Of a stretch of DNA of 40,644 bases, positions 24,863 through 31,390 are shown in pieces. This stretch comes from Lachnospiraceae bacterium (GTDB lineage: Bacteria; Bacillota_A; Clostridia; Lachnospirales; Lachnospiraceae): the NCBI GenBank assembly GCA_009774655.1, contig VSOD01000002.1, positions 1-40,644 of the forward strand, written 5' to 3'. Both the position numbers and the translations under genes were made by a program. The notes under the pieces were generated by a model. It worked only from the letters and a program-made list of their open reading frames with translations, was not told where the DNA came from and did no database searches. Position 1 is the first letter of the stretch; each line of letters starts with the position of its first letter.

Positions 24863-25852
24863 TCAGCATATGATATCCATATACTTCATGCGGACCAGCT
24901 CATAGTCCAGCACGATCTGCTGCCCTGTGCCTCCGTCGATCAGCCGCTTCAATTCCGTCACGGCCTCGGACGCGATCCGCTTAAAGTTCTGCCGCACAGT
25001 GTTCATCTGCTTTCCCGCATACCCCATCAGCATAATGCCGTCAAAACCACACACCGGCCGGAAAATATCCATCTCGATCAGCGCCTTCATCGCCCCGATC
25101 GCCATCAGGTCGGATGCGCATACCACCACATCTTTCTTTTTTGCATACTTAAAAGTGTGGTTTCTCGCCTGCAGCTCGGAAAACTCTCCGTTACGAACAA
25201 GCAATGACAGTTCCAGCTCCCCGGCCAGCCGCCTGATCCCCTTAAGCCTTTCGTCCGTCACATAACCGTTCTTCTTCCCCGCCAGATAGAGAATGCTCCT
25301 TCCCTGATTGTCCAGCACCGTCTTCTTCGCCACATCATACTGGGCCTGCTCCTGATCGATCCAGACACAGGAAGTCGTCCCGTTCACCATCGGGGCATCC
25401 ACCAGCACGATCTTAAAAACCTGCGCTGCTATCAGTTTATGCAGCACCTTATCTTCCTTTGACATCCCGAAGATGATAAGCCCCGTGATACTCTGCACCT
25501 GTAAATAGCGTATCACCTCTTCGAGATTCTTATTCTGCAACATGGAATAAAATATGGTGATGACGTCCAGATTCAATTCCACGGCCCGCCCGATGGTTCC
25601 CGACATGTACTGCATATTGATCTCGTCCACCGCCTGCGACGCGCTGCTTAAGTTCAAAAGGATCGCCACTCTCCCGGACTGCTTCGACGACAATGCCGCC
25701 GCCACCGAATTGGGCACGAAATTCAATTCATTTACTGCCTGATTTACTTTTTTCTTCGTCTCTTCGCTGACATTCGGGTAGTCATTCAGCACCTTGGATA
25801 CCGTGGAAATCGCTACGCCCGCATGTTTCGCCACATCTTTGATCGATACCAT
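24863..25852 (-). CDS. LacI-family transcriptional regulator
   Basis: This 329-residue regulator has the LacI helix-turn-helix and hinge (VSIKDVAKHAGVAISTVSKVLNDYPNVSEETKKKV, positions 2-36; hinge helix NSVAAALSSKQ near 48-58) and a periplasmic-binding-protein-like sugar domain (about 60-325). Tandem palindromes at 25945-25974 upstream suggest autoregulation. It precedes glgP in the same direction with a 116-base gap, so a role in alpha-glucan metabolism is plausible but unproven. Confidence 0.9.
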   Translation of the reverse strand: MVSIKDVAKHAGVAISTVSKVLNDYPNVSEETKKKVNQAVNELNFVPNSVAAALSSKQSGRVAILLNLSSASQAVDEINMQYMSGTIGRAVELNLDVITIFYSMLQNKNLEEVIRYLQVQSITGLIIFGMSKEDKVLHKLIAAQVFKIVLVDAPMVNGTTSCVWIDQEQAQYDVAKKTVLDNQGRSILYLAGKKNGYVTDERLKGIRRLAGELELSLLVRNGEFSELQARNHTFKYAKKKDVVVCASDLMAIGAMKALIEMDIFRPVCGFDGIMLMGYAGKQMNTVRQNFKRIASEAVTELKRLIDGGTGQQIVLDYELVRMKYMDIIC

Positions 25853-25944
25853 GCTTCATCCATTCTGAAAACGGTGTGCATTCCGGAGATTGTGCCTTAA
25901 TGCGTATGCCTCCCCATATCCTGCCTGAACTCCTGTACATTTTA

Positions 25945-25974
25945 CGGAAAAGGTTTTCCGGAAATCGTTTTCCG
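25945..25974. promoter_or_regulatory. Tandem palindromic operators upstream of the LacI regulator gene
   Basis: CGGAAAAGGTTTTCCG (25945-25960) and CGGAAATCGTTTTCCG (25959-25974) are two 16-base palindromes sharing two bases. The second resembles the central-CG operators of LacI-family proteins (compare TGAAARCGYTTTCA). They lie about 93-122 bases before the regulator start. Confidence 0.6.
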
Positions 25975-25989
25975 AAATCATCATACAAT

Positions 25990-26018
25990 AAAAGAGCGGT
26001 TTTGTAAACCACTCTTTT
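25990..26018. terminator. Hairpin upstream of the LacI gene
   Basis: AAAAGAGCGGTTT and AAACCACTCTTTT form a 13-bp stem (one mismatch) with a 3-base loop and T/A tails on both sides, so it can work in both directions. It separates the divergent unit at 26071-26313 from the LacI gene. Confidence 0.6.
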
Positions 26019-26070
26019 CAGAAACTTATGGAAAAATTTATATGATGAATCATTTTCCTCAACTCAATAA

Positions 26071-26099
26071 TTGAATAGACTATAATGACTGATTATGCT
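26071..26099 (+). promoter_or_regulatory. Promoter of the 40-residue ORF
   Basis: -35 TTGAAT (26071-26076) and -10 TATGCT (26094-26099) are 17 bases apart; an alternative -10, TATACT, is at 26099-26104. The start codon is about 45 bases downstream. Confidence 0.45.
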
Positions 26100-26146
26100 A
26101 TACTTAATTACGTACTTAAAACAACCATAATGAAAGCGGTGAGAAT

Positions 26147-26269
26147 ATGACAGGTAGTGAAGTTGCTAATCTTACTCAAAAATTAGAAGCCGAGGGAATG
26201 TCAGCTGAAAAGATCATAGAAATCATAAAGTATGTCGAAACAGCTGAACCAAGATCAGAAATCAAATAA
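26147..26269 (+). CDS. Small protein of 40 residues, unknown function
   Basis: ATG at 26147 follows GGTGAG by 4-5 bases and the frame ends with TAA at 26267-26269. The predicted protein is charged and mostly helical (LTQKLEAEGMSAEKIIEIIKYVE). It has a promoter upstream and a hairpin terminator 13 bases downstream, so it forms a complete small transcription unit. No family is recognised. It is convergent with the flagellin gene and divergent from the LacI gene. Confidence 0.6.
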   Translation: MTGSEVANLTQKLEAEGMSAEKIIEIIKYVETAEPRSEIK

Positions 26270-26282
26270 CTGCACATTACAA

Positions 26283-26313
26283 ACAGCCGCACTCCTCAAT
26301 GGAATGCGGCTGT
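26283..26313. terminator. Bidirectional terminator between the small ORF and flagellin
   Basis: ACAGCCGCA and TGCGGCTGT are perfect 9-base arms with a 13-base loop. It serves the small ORF on the plus strand, and on the minus strand is followed by TTGTAATG about 100 bases after the flagellin stop. Bases 26314-26412 contain nothing else recognised. Confidence 0.65.
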
Positions 26314-26412
26314 CTCTGATCATACATCGCTACAACATATAAACTTTTTGTGCTGTCATGTTCCTGCTGATGCAGTACTTATGCAGCCAGCTCCTGACTT
26401 TTCATAAATTCA

Positions 26413-27426
26413 TCAGCCAAGTAAGGACAATGCCAGCTGGTTGCTCTGATTTGCCTGCGACAGCATGGAAGTACCAGCCTGCTGTAAAATGTTGTTGTTC
26501 GCATATCTAACCATCTCGGTCGCGATATCCGTATCACGAATCTGTGCCTCAGCGGATGTGGTGTTCTCCACGATGTTATCCAGGTTGCTGATGGTGTGCT
26601 CAAGTCTGTTCTGGATTGCACCAAGATCGGAACGCTGCTCGGATACATCCTTGATCGCACTCTTGGCAAATGCATTAAGCGCTGCAAAATCGGCTGCCGT
26701 AGGATTATTCGTCTCATCAAGAGCAGCTGCCGCATCTGCATCATTAGTAGCTGTCGTATCAATGAGATCTGCCTCCTTAAAGAAATAAAATTTCTCAAGC
26801 ATCTTGGATGTCAAGGTGTTATCACCGTCTTTAGTACTTTCCTTATAACCATATGTTTTATCCGTACCATCGGTCTCGATATTATTCGTACCGAATTTTG
26901 TTTCTTTGCGGATAGCATTTCCTATCAGCTCATTGGTATTCATATTCTTGATCGTGATACCAATATGCTGACCGGACTCTGCGCCAACCTGCAGACCCTT
27001 GTTAGAGAAAGATCCATTCAACAGACTCTGCTCATTGAATGTGGTCGTGCTCTGCACACGATCAATTTCGGACATCAGCTGCTTAACCTCAGCCTGAATA
27101 TAGCTGCGGTCTGTAGATGTCAATGTGCCGTTCTCACCCTTTACAGCCAGTTCATTCATTCTCTGCAGCATATCCTGCACTTCATTCAGCGCACCTTCTG
27201 CTGTCTGTACGCAGGAGATACCGTCCTGAGCGTTTGCAGATGCCTGCGTCAGGCCACGGATCTGTCTTCTCATCTTTTCGGAAATGGATAAGCCTGCTGC
27301 GTCGTCTGCCGCACGGTTGATCTTATAACCAGATGAGAGTTTCTCCGTTGACTTCGCCTGTGCCTTTGTTGTAAGGCCCAGCATTCTGTTGGAATTCATT
27401 GCTGTAATATTGTGTTGTACTACCAT
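26413..27426 (-). CDS. Flagellin (copy 1)
   Basis: This 337-residue flagellar filament subunit has the conserved N-terminal D0/D1 region (residues 1-160: VQHNITAMNSNRMLG, SSGYKINRAADDAAGLSISEKMR) and C-terminal D1/D0 region (about 255-337: RSDLGAIQNRLEHTISNLDN ... MLSQANQSNQLALSLLG). The central part (about 170-250) differs strongly from the neighbouring copy. It is exported by the flagellar type III apparatus, whose genes are not in this window. AAGGAGG lies 7 bases before the ATG, and the leader hairpin at 27450-27469 looks like a CsrA site. There is no strong terminator between the two flagellin genes. Confidence 0.97.
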   Translation of the reverse strand: MVVQHNITAMNSNRMLGLTTKAQAKSTEKLSSGYKINRAADDAAGLSISEKMRRQIRGLTQASANAQDGISCVQTAEGALNEVQDMLQRMNELAVKGENGTLTSTDRSYIQAEVKQLMSEIDRVQSTTTFNEQSLLNGSFSNKGLQVGAESGQHIGITIKNMNTNELIGNAIRKETKFGTNNIETDGTDKTYGYKESTKDGDNTLTSKMLEKFYFFKEADLIDTTATNDADAAAALDETNNPTAADFAALNAFAKSAIKDVSEQRSDLGAIQNRLEHTISNLDNIVENTTSAEAQIRDTDIATEMVRYANNNILQQAGTSMLSQANQSNQLALSLLG

Positions 27427-27449
27427 AACTTACCTCCTTGTTATACACT

Positions 27450-27469
27450 GCCGTAAATCCTTTTACAGC
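27450..27469 (-). promoter_or_regulatory. CsrA-type leader hairpin of flagellin copy 1
   Basis: On the minus strand GCTGTAA and TTACGGC form a 7-bp stem (one U-G pair) enclosing AAGGAT, which fits the CsrA consensus ARGGAU. It lies 10-11 bases upstream of the AAGGAGG ribosome site, which offers a second GGA. The same structure with compensating changes precedes copy 2. Confidence 0.65.
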
Positions 27470-27544
27470 ATTCTTTTTGTACAAAATATTTTTATTCCTT
27501 AAACCTTTATTGCTTAAACCAATACAGCGTTAAGACAGGACTCA

Positions 27545-28603
27545 TCAGCCAAGTAAAGAAAGTGCCAGCTGATTGCTCTGGTTCGCCTGCGACAGCATGG
27601 ATGTGCCTGCCTGCTGCAAAATGTTGTTGTTAGCATATCTAACCATTTCTGTCGCGATATCCGTATCTCGGATCTGTGCTTCTGCGGATGTGGTGTTCTC
27701 TACAATGTTATCCAAGTTACTGATCGTATGCTCCAGTCTGTTCTGGATTGCACCAAGGTCAGAGCGCTGCTGGGATACATCTTTAATCGCATGCTTTGCA
27801 AATGCATTCAAAGCTGCAAAATCTGCTGCCGTAGGTGCATCTGTCAACTTACTATTTACTACCTGATTATTTGCTCCGTCGATATACGTCTGATCACCAT
27901 CAATCGCGTCATAGGTATCTTTATCCTTGACATCGCTTTTATCAAACTCATAAAACTTGGACAACATATTTGTAACAAACGTCGCTTTACCATCGGCATC
28001 CAGTTCTCCAGTTTCATAGTTTTTGTTATCCGTACTGTTTGTATCATCAGCCTCAGTGTTGGATACTCCAAATTTCACTTTATCCACTGCCGCATTCGCG
28101 ATCAACTCATTGGTCTTCATATTCTTGATCGTAATAGAAATATGCTGACCGGACTCCGCGCCAACCTGCAGTCCCTTATTGGTAAAAGAACCATCCAACA
28201 GACTCTGCTCATTGAATGTAGTCGTACTCTGCACGCGGTCAATCTCGCTCATCAGCTGCTTAACCTCAGCCTGAATATAGCTGCGGTCTGTGGTCGTCAA
28301 TGTACCGTTCTCACCCTTTACAGCCAGCTCATTCATTCTCTGCAGCATATCCTGCACTTCATTCAGCGCACCCTCTGCTGTCTGCACACAGGAGATACCA
28401 TCCTGAGCGTTTGCAGATGCCTGTGTCAGTCCACGGATCTGTCTTCTCATCTTCTCGGAAATAGATAAGCCTGCTGCATCATCCGCTGCACGGTTGATCT
28501 TATAACCGGACGATAACTTCTCCGTTGACTTCGCCTGCGCCTTTGTCGTAAGGCCCAGCATTCTGTTGGAATTCATTGCTGTAATGTTGTGTTGTACTAC
28601 CAT
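27545..28603 (-). CDS. Flagellin (copy 2)
   Basis: This 352-residue flagellin is nearly identical to copy 1 in its first about 165 and last about 95 residues. The centre (about 170-258) is unrelated in detail and 15 residues longer (DDTNSTDNKNYETGELDADG and onward). Conserved ends differ mostly by synonymous codons, indicating an old duplication with purifying selection or partial gene conversion. AAGGAGG precedes the ATG with the same spacing as in copy 1. A promoter at 28668-28695 and a CsrA-type hairpin at 28627-28646 lie upstream; csrA lies 193 bases further upstream in the same direction. Confidence 0.97.
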   Translation of the reverse strand: MVVQHNITAMNSNRMLGLTTKAQAKSTEKLSSGYKINRAADDAAGLSISEKMRRQIRGLTQASANAQDGISCVQTAEGALNEVQDMLQRMNELAVKGENGTLTTTDRSYIQAEVKQLMSEIDRVQSTTTFNEQSLLDGSFTNKGLQVGAESGQHISITIKNMKTNELIANAAVDKVKFGVSNTEADDTNSTDNKNYETGELDADGKATFVTNMLSKFYEFDKSDVKDKDTYDAIDGDQTYIDGANNQVVNSKLTDAPTAADFAALNAFAKHAIKDVSQQRSDLGAIQNRLEHTISNLDNIVENTTSAEAQIRDTDIATEMVRYANNNILQQAGTSMLSQANQSNQLALSLLG

Positions 28604-28626
28604 AACTTACCTCCTTGTTGTTTCCT

Positions 28627-28646
28627 GCCGCAATTCCATTTGCAGC
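28627..28646 (-). promoter_or_regulatory. CsrA-type leader hairpin of flagellin copy 2
   Basis: GCTGCAA and TTGCGGC form a 7-bp stem around ATGGAA. Compared with copy 1, a U-A pair became C-G and the bases flanking GGA changed from A/U to U/A, both keeping pairing. The ribosome site follows at the same distance. Confidence 0.65.
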
Positions 28647-28667
28647 ATTTTCATTTATTTGATTTTG

Positions 28668-28695
28668 ATAATATCCGGCGGATTCTTTCCTTCAA
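28668..28695 (-). promoter_or_regulatory. Candidate promoter of flagellin copy 2
   Basis: -35 TTGAAG (28690-28695) and -10 TATTAT (28668-28673) are 16 bases apart on the minus strand. The overlapping GCCGGATAT resembles a sigma-28 -10 (GCCGATAT) with one extra base, but no TAAA is present 15 bases upstream. Which sigma factor is used is unclear. Confidence 0.4.
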
Positions 28696-28746
28696 ACCCG
28701 CACTCCGCACTCTGTACTTTTACATACTTTTCATGCAGATTTTTTA

Positions 28747-28785
28747 TAATAAACCCGAAACCCCCAGGATAGTTCCGGATTATTA
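28747..28785 (-). terminator. Imperfect terminator between csrA and flagellin copy 2
   Basis: On the minus strand TAATAATCCGGAA pairs imperfectly with TTTCGGGTTTATTA, followed by TAAAAAAT. It begins 11 bases past the csrA stop. Read-through into the flagellins is possible. Confidence 0.4.
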
Positions 28786-28796
28786 CCAACTTGCCT

Positions 28797-29075
28797 CTAT
28801 ACCGCTTTCACATCTTTTCCGGCTGCCTGCCTGCTGCCGCTCTTTTTCTTCCGGTACTTCTCCGGAAGATCCGGCACCGCATAGTAATGTGAAAGCGGCT
28901 CCTCTCCATCCGCATCGGCTGCTTTTGCCTCGATCACCTTACTGCGGACCACATTGACGTCCTTCGGAATGTCCAGCATCACGCGGGTATGGTTTTTGCT
29001 GCCGCCCAGAAAAACAATCTTGATATCATCTCCTATCATCAGATATTCTTCCGTGCTCACCGTCAGTCTTAACAT
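28797..29075 (-). CDS. csrA: CsrA carbon storage regulator with C-terminal extension
   Basis: This 92-residue protein matches CsrA over residues 1-50 (YLMIGDDIKIVFLG, LDIPKDVNVVR) and keeps the RNA-contacting Leu4 and Arg44. CsrA dimers bind GGA motifs in mRNA leaders and, in Bacillus, block flagellin (hag) translation. Family members are usually 60-75 residues; here about 30 extra basic residues follow (LPEKYRKKKSGSRQAAGK). The start at 29075 has GGGAGGTG five bases upstream; longer in-frame starts are unsupported. The adjacent flagellin leaders carry GGA-loop hairpins. No fliW is visible. The fixed upstream DNA (29076-29198) has no convincing promoter but includes an AAGGATG motif (29138-29145 region), possibly autoregulatory. 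Confidence 0.88.
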   Translation of the reverse strand: MLRLTVSTEEYLMIGDDIKIVFLGGSKNHTRVMLDIPKDVNVVRSKVIEAKAADADGEEPLSHYYAVPDLPEKYRKKKSGSRQAAGKDVKAV

Positions 29076-29198
29076 TCTTACACCTCCCGCAAATTGCTTT
29101 TTTCCAAAACCGTCACTCTTTCTGCCAACTTTCGAACGCATCCTTCGGAAAACAGAACCTCCGTCCGAACGCTTACTGCAAAAATATACCCATCTGCA

Positions 29199-29227
29199 AT
29201 GCAACAGTTGTATAAGAAGTGTTGCAT
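29199..29227 (+). repeat. Recombination-site-like palindrome, left
   Basis: Arms ATGCAACAGTT (29199-29209) and AAGTGTTGCAT (29217-29227) flank the 7-base asymmetric core GTATAAG (29210-29216). One arm base (G at 29207) breaks the symmetry. The layout (11-7-11) is that of a tyrosine-recombinase crossover site. The reverse complement of the right site matches it in 28 of 29 bases. Confidence 0.8.
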
Positions 29228-29291
29228 TGCTGCAGTCTGTTGTATAGTAATGGAGACCCGGAGAAATCAATTCACAGAAAGGAGCATCATC

Positions 29292-29873
29292 ATGAGCACA
29301 ACGTACCCCATTAAGAGTGAAGAAAAACTGAAAAAATTTAAAGAGTATTATCTGTTCATCAAACCTGTCTGCCGAAATTACGCCATGATCATATTAGGAT
29401 TAAATACAGCGTTCAGAATCGGCGACCTTTTAAGTTTACAGTGGCGGGATGTATTCAGCGAGAAAAAGAACTGCTTCAAGGATCATATATGCATCACGGA
29501 GCAGAAGACCGGAAAAGAACGAAGTGTGGCAGTCAATGCCAGCGTTTCAGATGCTTTGTATATTTTACGGGAAAAGGAAATCCATAGAGAAGAAACCCGG
29601 TATCTGTTCCCGAATGGAAGAAAAGGCTCAGGCCATCTCTCCCGTTCCCAGGCGTTCCGCATCATCAAGGAAGCGGCTGAATATGCAGGACTGGAGGAAC
29701 ACATAAGCTGCCACTCTCTCCGCAAGACTTTCGGTTATCATGCCTGGAAACAGGGCGTGCAGCCTGCTCTTTTGATGGAACTGTACAATCATTCCTCCTA
29801 CCGCGTTACCAAACAATACCTTTGCATTGAACAGGACGACAAAGACAGAGTCTATTTAACTGTACAGCTATAA
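29292..29873 (+). CDS. Small tyrosine recombinase (phage-integrase family)
   Basis: This 193-residue protein is essentially only the catalytic domain of a tyrosine recombinase. The catalytic set is present: Arg42 (NTAFRIGDLLSLQW), Lys72 (TEQKTGKER), His141 and Arg144 (CHSLRKTFGYH), His167 (YNHSSYRVT) and nucleophile Tyr176. The arm-binding N-terminal domain of large integrases is missing, as in FimB/E-type invertases. AAAGGAG lies 8 bases before the ATG at 29292; earlier in-frame ATGs cross the left site and lack ribosome sites. A -10 (TATAGT, 29243-29248) lies next to the left site, so recombinase binding could repress its own gene. The inverted sites on both sides argue for a DNA invertase rather than an integrase. 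Confidence 0.9.
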   Translation: MSTTYPIKSEEKLKKFKEYYLFIKPVCRNYAMIILGLNTAFRIGDLLSLQWRDVFSEKKNCFKDHICITEQKTGKERSVAVNASVSDALYILREKEIHREETRYLFPNGRKGSGHLSRSQAFRIIKEAAEYAGLEEHISCHSLRKTFGYHAWKQGVQPALLMELYNHSSYRVTKQYLCIEQDDKDRVYLTVQL

Positions 29874-29902
29874 CTATTTTTTCTTATTTTTAAAATATGC
29901 CC

Positions 29903-29929
29903 TAAACTATTATGCCGCGGGTCCGATAT
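29903..29929 (+). promoter_or_regulatory. Sigma-28 (SigD) type promoter inside the invertible segment
   Basis: TAAA (29903-29906), 15 bases, then TCCGATAT (29922-29929) matches the SigD consensus TAAA-N15-GCCGATAT at 11 of 12 positions. It points right, away from csrA. The transcript would start near 29936 and immediately meet the right palindrome with its T-run. The start lies 30 bases past the recombinase stop. Confidence 0.65.
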
Positions 29930-29946
29930 ATATAATGTAAGTCAAA

Positions 29947-29975
29947 ATGCAACACTTCTTATACAAGTGTTGCAT
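29947..29975 (-). repeat. Recombination-site-like palindrome, right (also terminator-like)
   Basis: Arms ATGCAACACTT (29947-29957) and AAGTGTTGCAT (29965-29975) flank core CTTATAC (29958-29964), the reverse complement of the left core, so the sites are inverted relative to each other. Pairing extends to 14 bases per arm (29944-29978) and the right arm runs into TTTTTG, so on the plus strand it can also terminate the recombinase and sigma-28 transcripts. Confidence 0.8.
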
Positions 29976-30029
29976 TTTTGTCTGCATTTATCTAATAGAA
30001 TATCCCGGTAAAACCTTTTCATACACAGA

Positions 30030-30082
30030 AAAACAAAAAGCGGGTGAGTGCAGGATGCCAAATAAGCAGCCCACTCTCACCC
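30030..30082 (-). terminator. Terminator of the phosphofructokinase gene
   Basis: On the minus strand GGGTGAG (30076-30082) pairs with CTCACCC (30042-30048), with additional internal pairing, and is followed by GCTTTTTGTTT. It starts 42 bases past the gene stop. Confidence 0.75.
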
Positions 30083-30123
30083 ACATGTGTTCTTTATATC
30101 TTTTTACAACTTATTTCACCTGA

Positions 30124-31350
30124 TTATTTACGTACCAGATGTCTCGGCAGACCATTCACGAACAACGGCTGCAGCTCGCCCATGATCAGCGGTCTTGCAT
30201 ATTTCTCATAGCCTTCTGTCAGTCCCTTGCCGTCCTCTGTGATCCACTCGTCGGGAACGTTTCTCTCTACGTTGGCGATCGCGTGGATATCATATGCGCT
30301 TGTGCCGCACTGGTAAGGATCGTCACCGTTTCTGTCCAGTGTGATCATCATGCCGGTCTTGCCTTCCTCTGCCGCCACAACTGCGTCGTGACCTACCTGG
30401 AATGCCTCGTTGATGTCTGTCAGGGAAGCAAGATGGGTAGCTGCCCTCTGTAAGGTAGAGAACTCAATCGCACGTGTCTTAAGCCCTGTCTCAGCAGCGA
30501 TCTTATCTGCCAGCATAACAGCCGTACCGGACATCTGCTTGTGTCCGAACGCATCCACTGCCACTTCTCTGCCGATCTCACATACATATCTGCCGTCTGC
30601 AACCTTGACACCCTCAGATACCGCGATCACAACGGAAGACTTGTTAGCTGCCAGCTCTTTAACATCTGCAACAAACTTGTCGATATCGAATACTCTCTCC
30701 GGCAGATAGATCGCATCACATCCCTGGCAGTCGTCACCCTTCGCCAGCGCTGCGGCTGCGGTCAACCAGCCTGCATTACGTCCCATGATCTCCACGATAC
30801 ATACAGTAGGCTTCTTCGCACCGAAGGACTCGTTGTCACGGATGATCTCCTTTACGGAAGTTGCGATATACTTCGCAGCGGAACCGTAACCCGGGCAGTG
30901 ATCCGTTACCGGCAGATCGTTATCAATGGTCTTCGGAACGCCCATGAACCGCTGCGGCTTGTTGTGTGCTGCCGCATAGTCGGACAACATCTTAACGGTA
31001 TCCATGGAATCATTACCACCGGCATAGAACAGACACTCGATGTCATGCTTCTCCATGATCTCGAATACCTTCTCATATACATCCTCATGTCCTTCGATCT
31101 TCGGCATTTTAAAACGGCAGGAACCGAGGAATGCAGAAGGAGTTCTCTTTAACAGCTCAATCCCGGTCTCGTCGTTCAGATACTCGCCCAGATCGATCAT
31201 TCTATCCTCTAAAAATCCCTCAATACCATGAACCATACCATAAATCTTCTTAACCCCCAGCTTCTTGGCAGCAGCGTAAACGCCTGCCACAGAAGAATTG
31301 ATTACGGCTGTGGGGCCGCCGGACTGACCAACAACAATATTTCCTTTCAT
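30124..31350 (-). CDS. 6-phosphofructokinase, probably pyrophosphate-dependent type
   Basis: This 408-residue enzyme phosphorylates fructose 6-phosphate. GQSGGPTAVINSS at residues 8-20 is the phosphoryl-donor loop, and MGRNAGWLTAAAALA is present near 190. Two positions discriminate donor: the residue after the Gly-Gly-X in the YAGGNDSMDT loop is Asp (Gly in ATP enzymes) and VPKTIDND has Lys (Gly in ATP enzymes); both indicate PPi use, reversible in glycolysis and gluconeogenesis. Unusually the loop reads GGND rather than GGDD. AAGGAGAG precedes the ATG. It has its own promoter (31454-31482), a roughly 95-base leader and its own terminator. Confidence 0.88.
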   Translation of the reverse strand: MKGNIVVGQSGGPTAVINSSVAGVYAAAKKLGVKKIYGMVHGIEGFLEDRMIDLGEYLNDETGIELLKRTPSAFLGSCRFKMPKIEGHEDVYEKVFEIMEKHDIECLFYAGGNDSMDTVKMLSDYAAAHNKPQRFMGVPKTIDNDLPVTDHCPGYGSAAKYIATSVKEIIRDNESFGAKKPTVCIVEIMGRNAGWLTAAAALAKGDDCQGCDAIYLPERVFDIDKFVADVKELAANKSSVVIAVSEGVKVADGRYVCEIGREVAVDAFGHKQMSGTAVMLADKIAAETGLKTRAIEFSTLQRAATHLASLTDINEAFQVGHDAVVAAEEGKTGMMITLDRNGDDPYQCGTSAYDIHAIANVERNVPDEWITEDGKGLTEGYEKYARPLIMGELQPLFVNGLPRHLVRK

Positions 31351-31390
31351 CGTCTCTCTCCTTTATTATAATATTCTATACAATACGCCC

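Larger units (their letters stand above)
29199..29975. mobile_element. Putative invertible element carrying its own recombinase and a sigma-28 promoter
   Basis: The 777-bp segment is bounded by the two inverted 29-bp sites and contains only the recombinase gene and an outward-facing sigma-28-type promoter. Recombination between inverted sites would flip the segment. As assembled, the promoter points right toward a terminator-like hairpin; inverted, it would lie on the minus strand at about 29245-29271 and read into csrA with a leader of about 160 bases. Confidence 0.6.

Noticed and set aside
27535..27550. CTGATGAG at the end of flagellin copy 2, like the hammerhead ribozyme core
   Set aside because: No CGAAAC partner or supporting stems follow; the bases are simply the conserved flagellin 3' end.
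28668..28695. Sigma-28 promoter for flagellin copy 2
   Set aside because: GCCGGATAT has an extra base and there is no TAAA at the right distance; recorded only as a candidate promoter of uncertain sigma factor.
29292..29873. Recombinase as the integrase of a prophage or integrative element
   Set aside because: No phage or conjugation genes adjoin it, it lacks the arm-binding domain, and sites are inverted and only 0.75 kb apart.
29199..29975. The two palindromes as ordinary terminators
   Set aside because: Near identity including the asymmetric core, in inverted orientation around a recombinase, is not expected of independent terminators; the right one may do both jobs.
30056..30124. 22-codon plus-strand ORF right of the invertible segment as a target of the sigma-28 promoter
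   Set aside because: It overlaps the phosphofructokinase terminator hairpin and has no convincing ribosome site.
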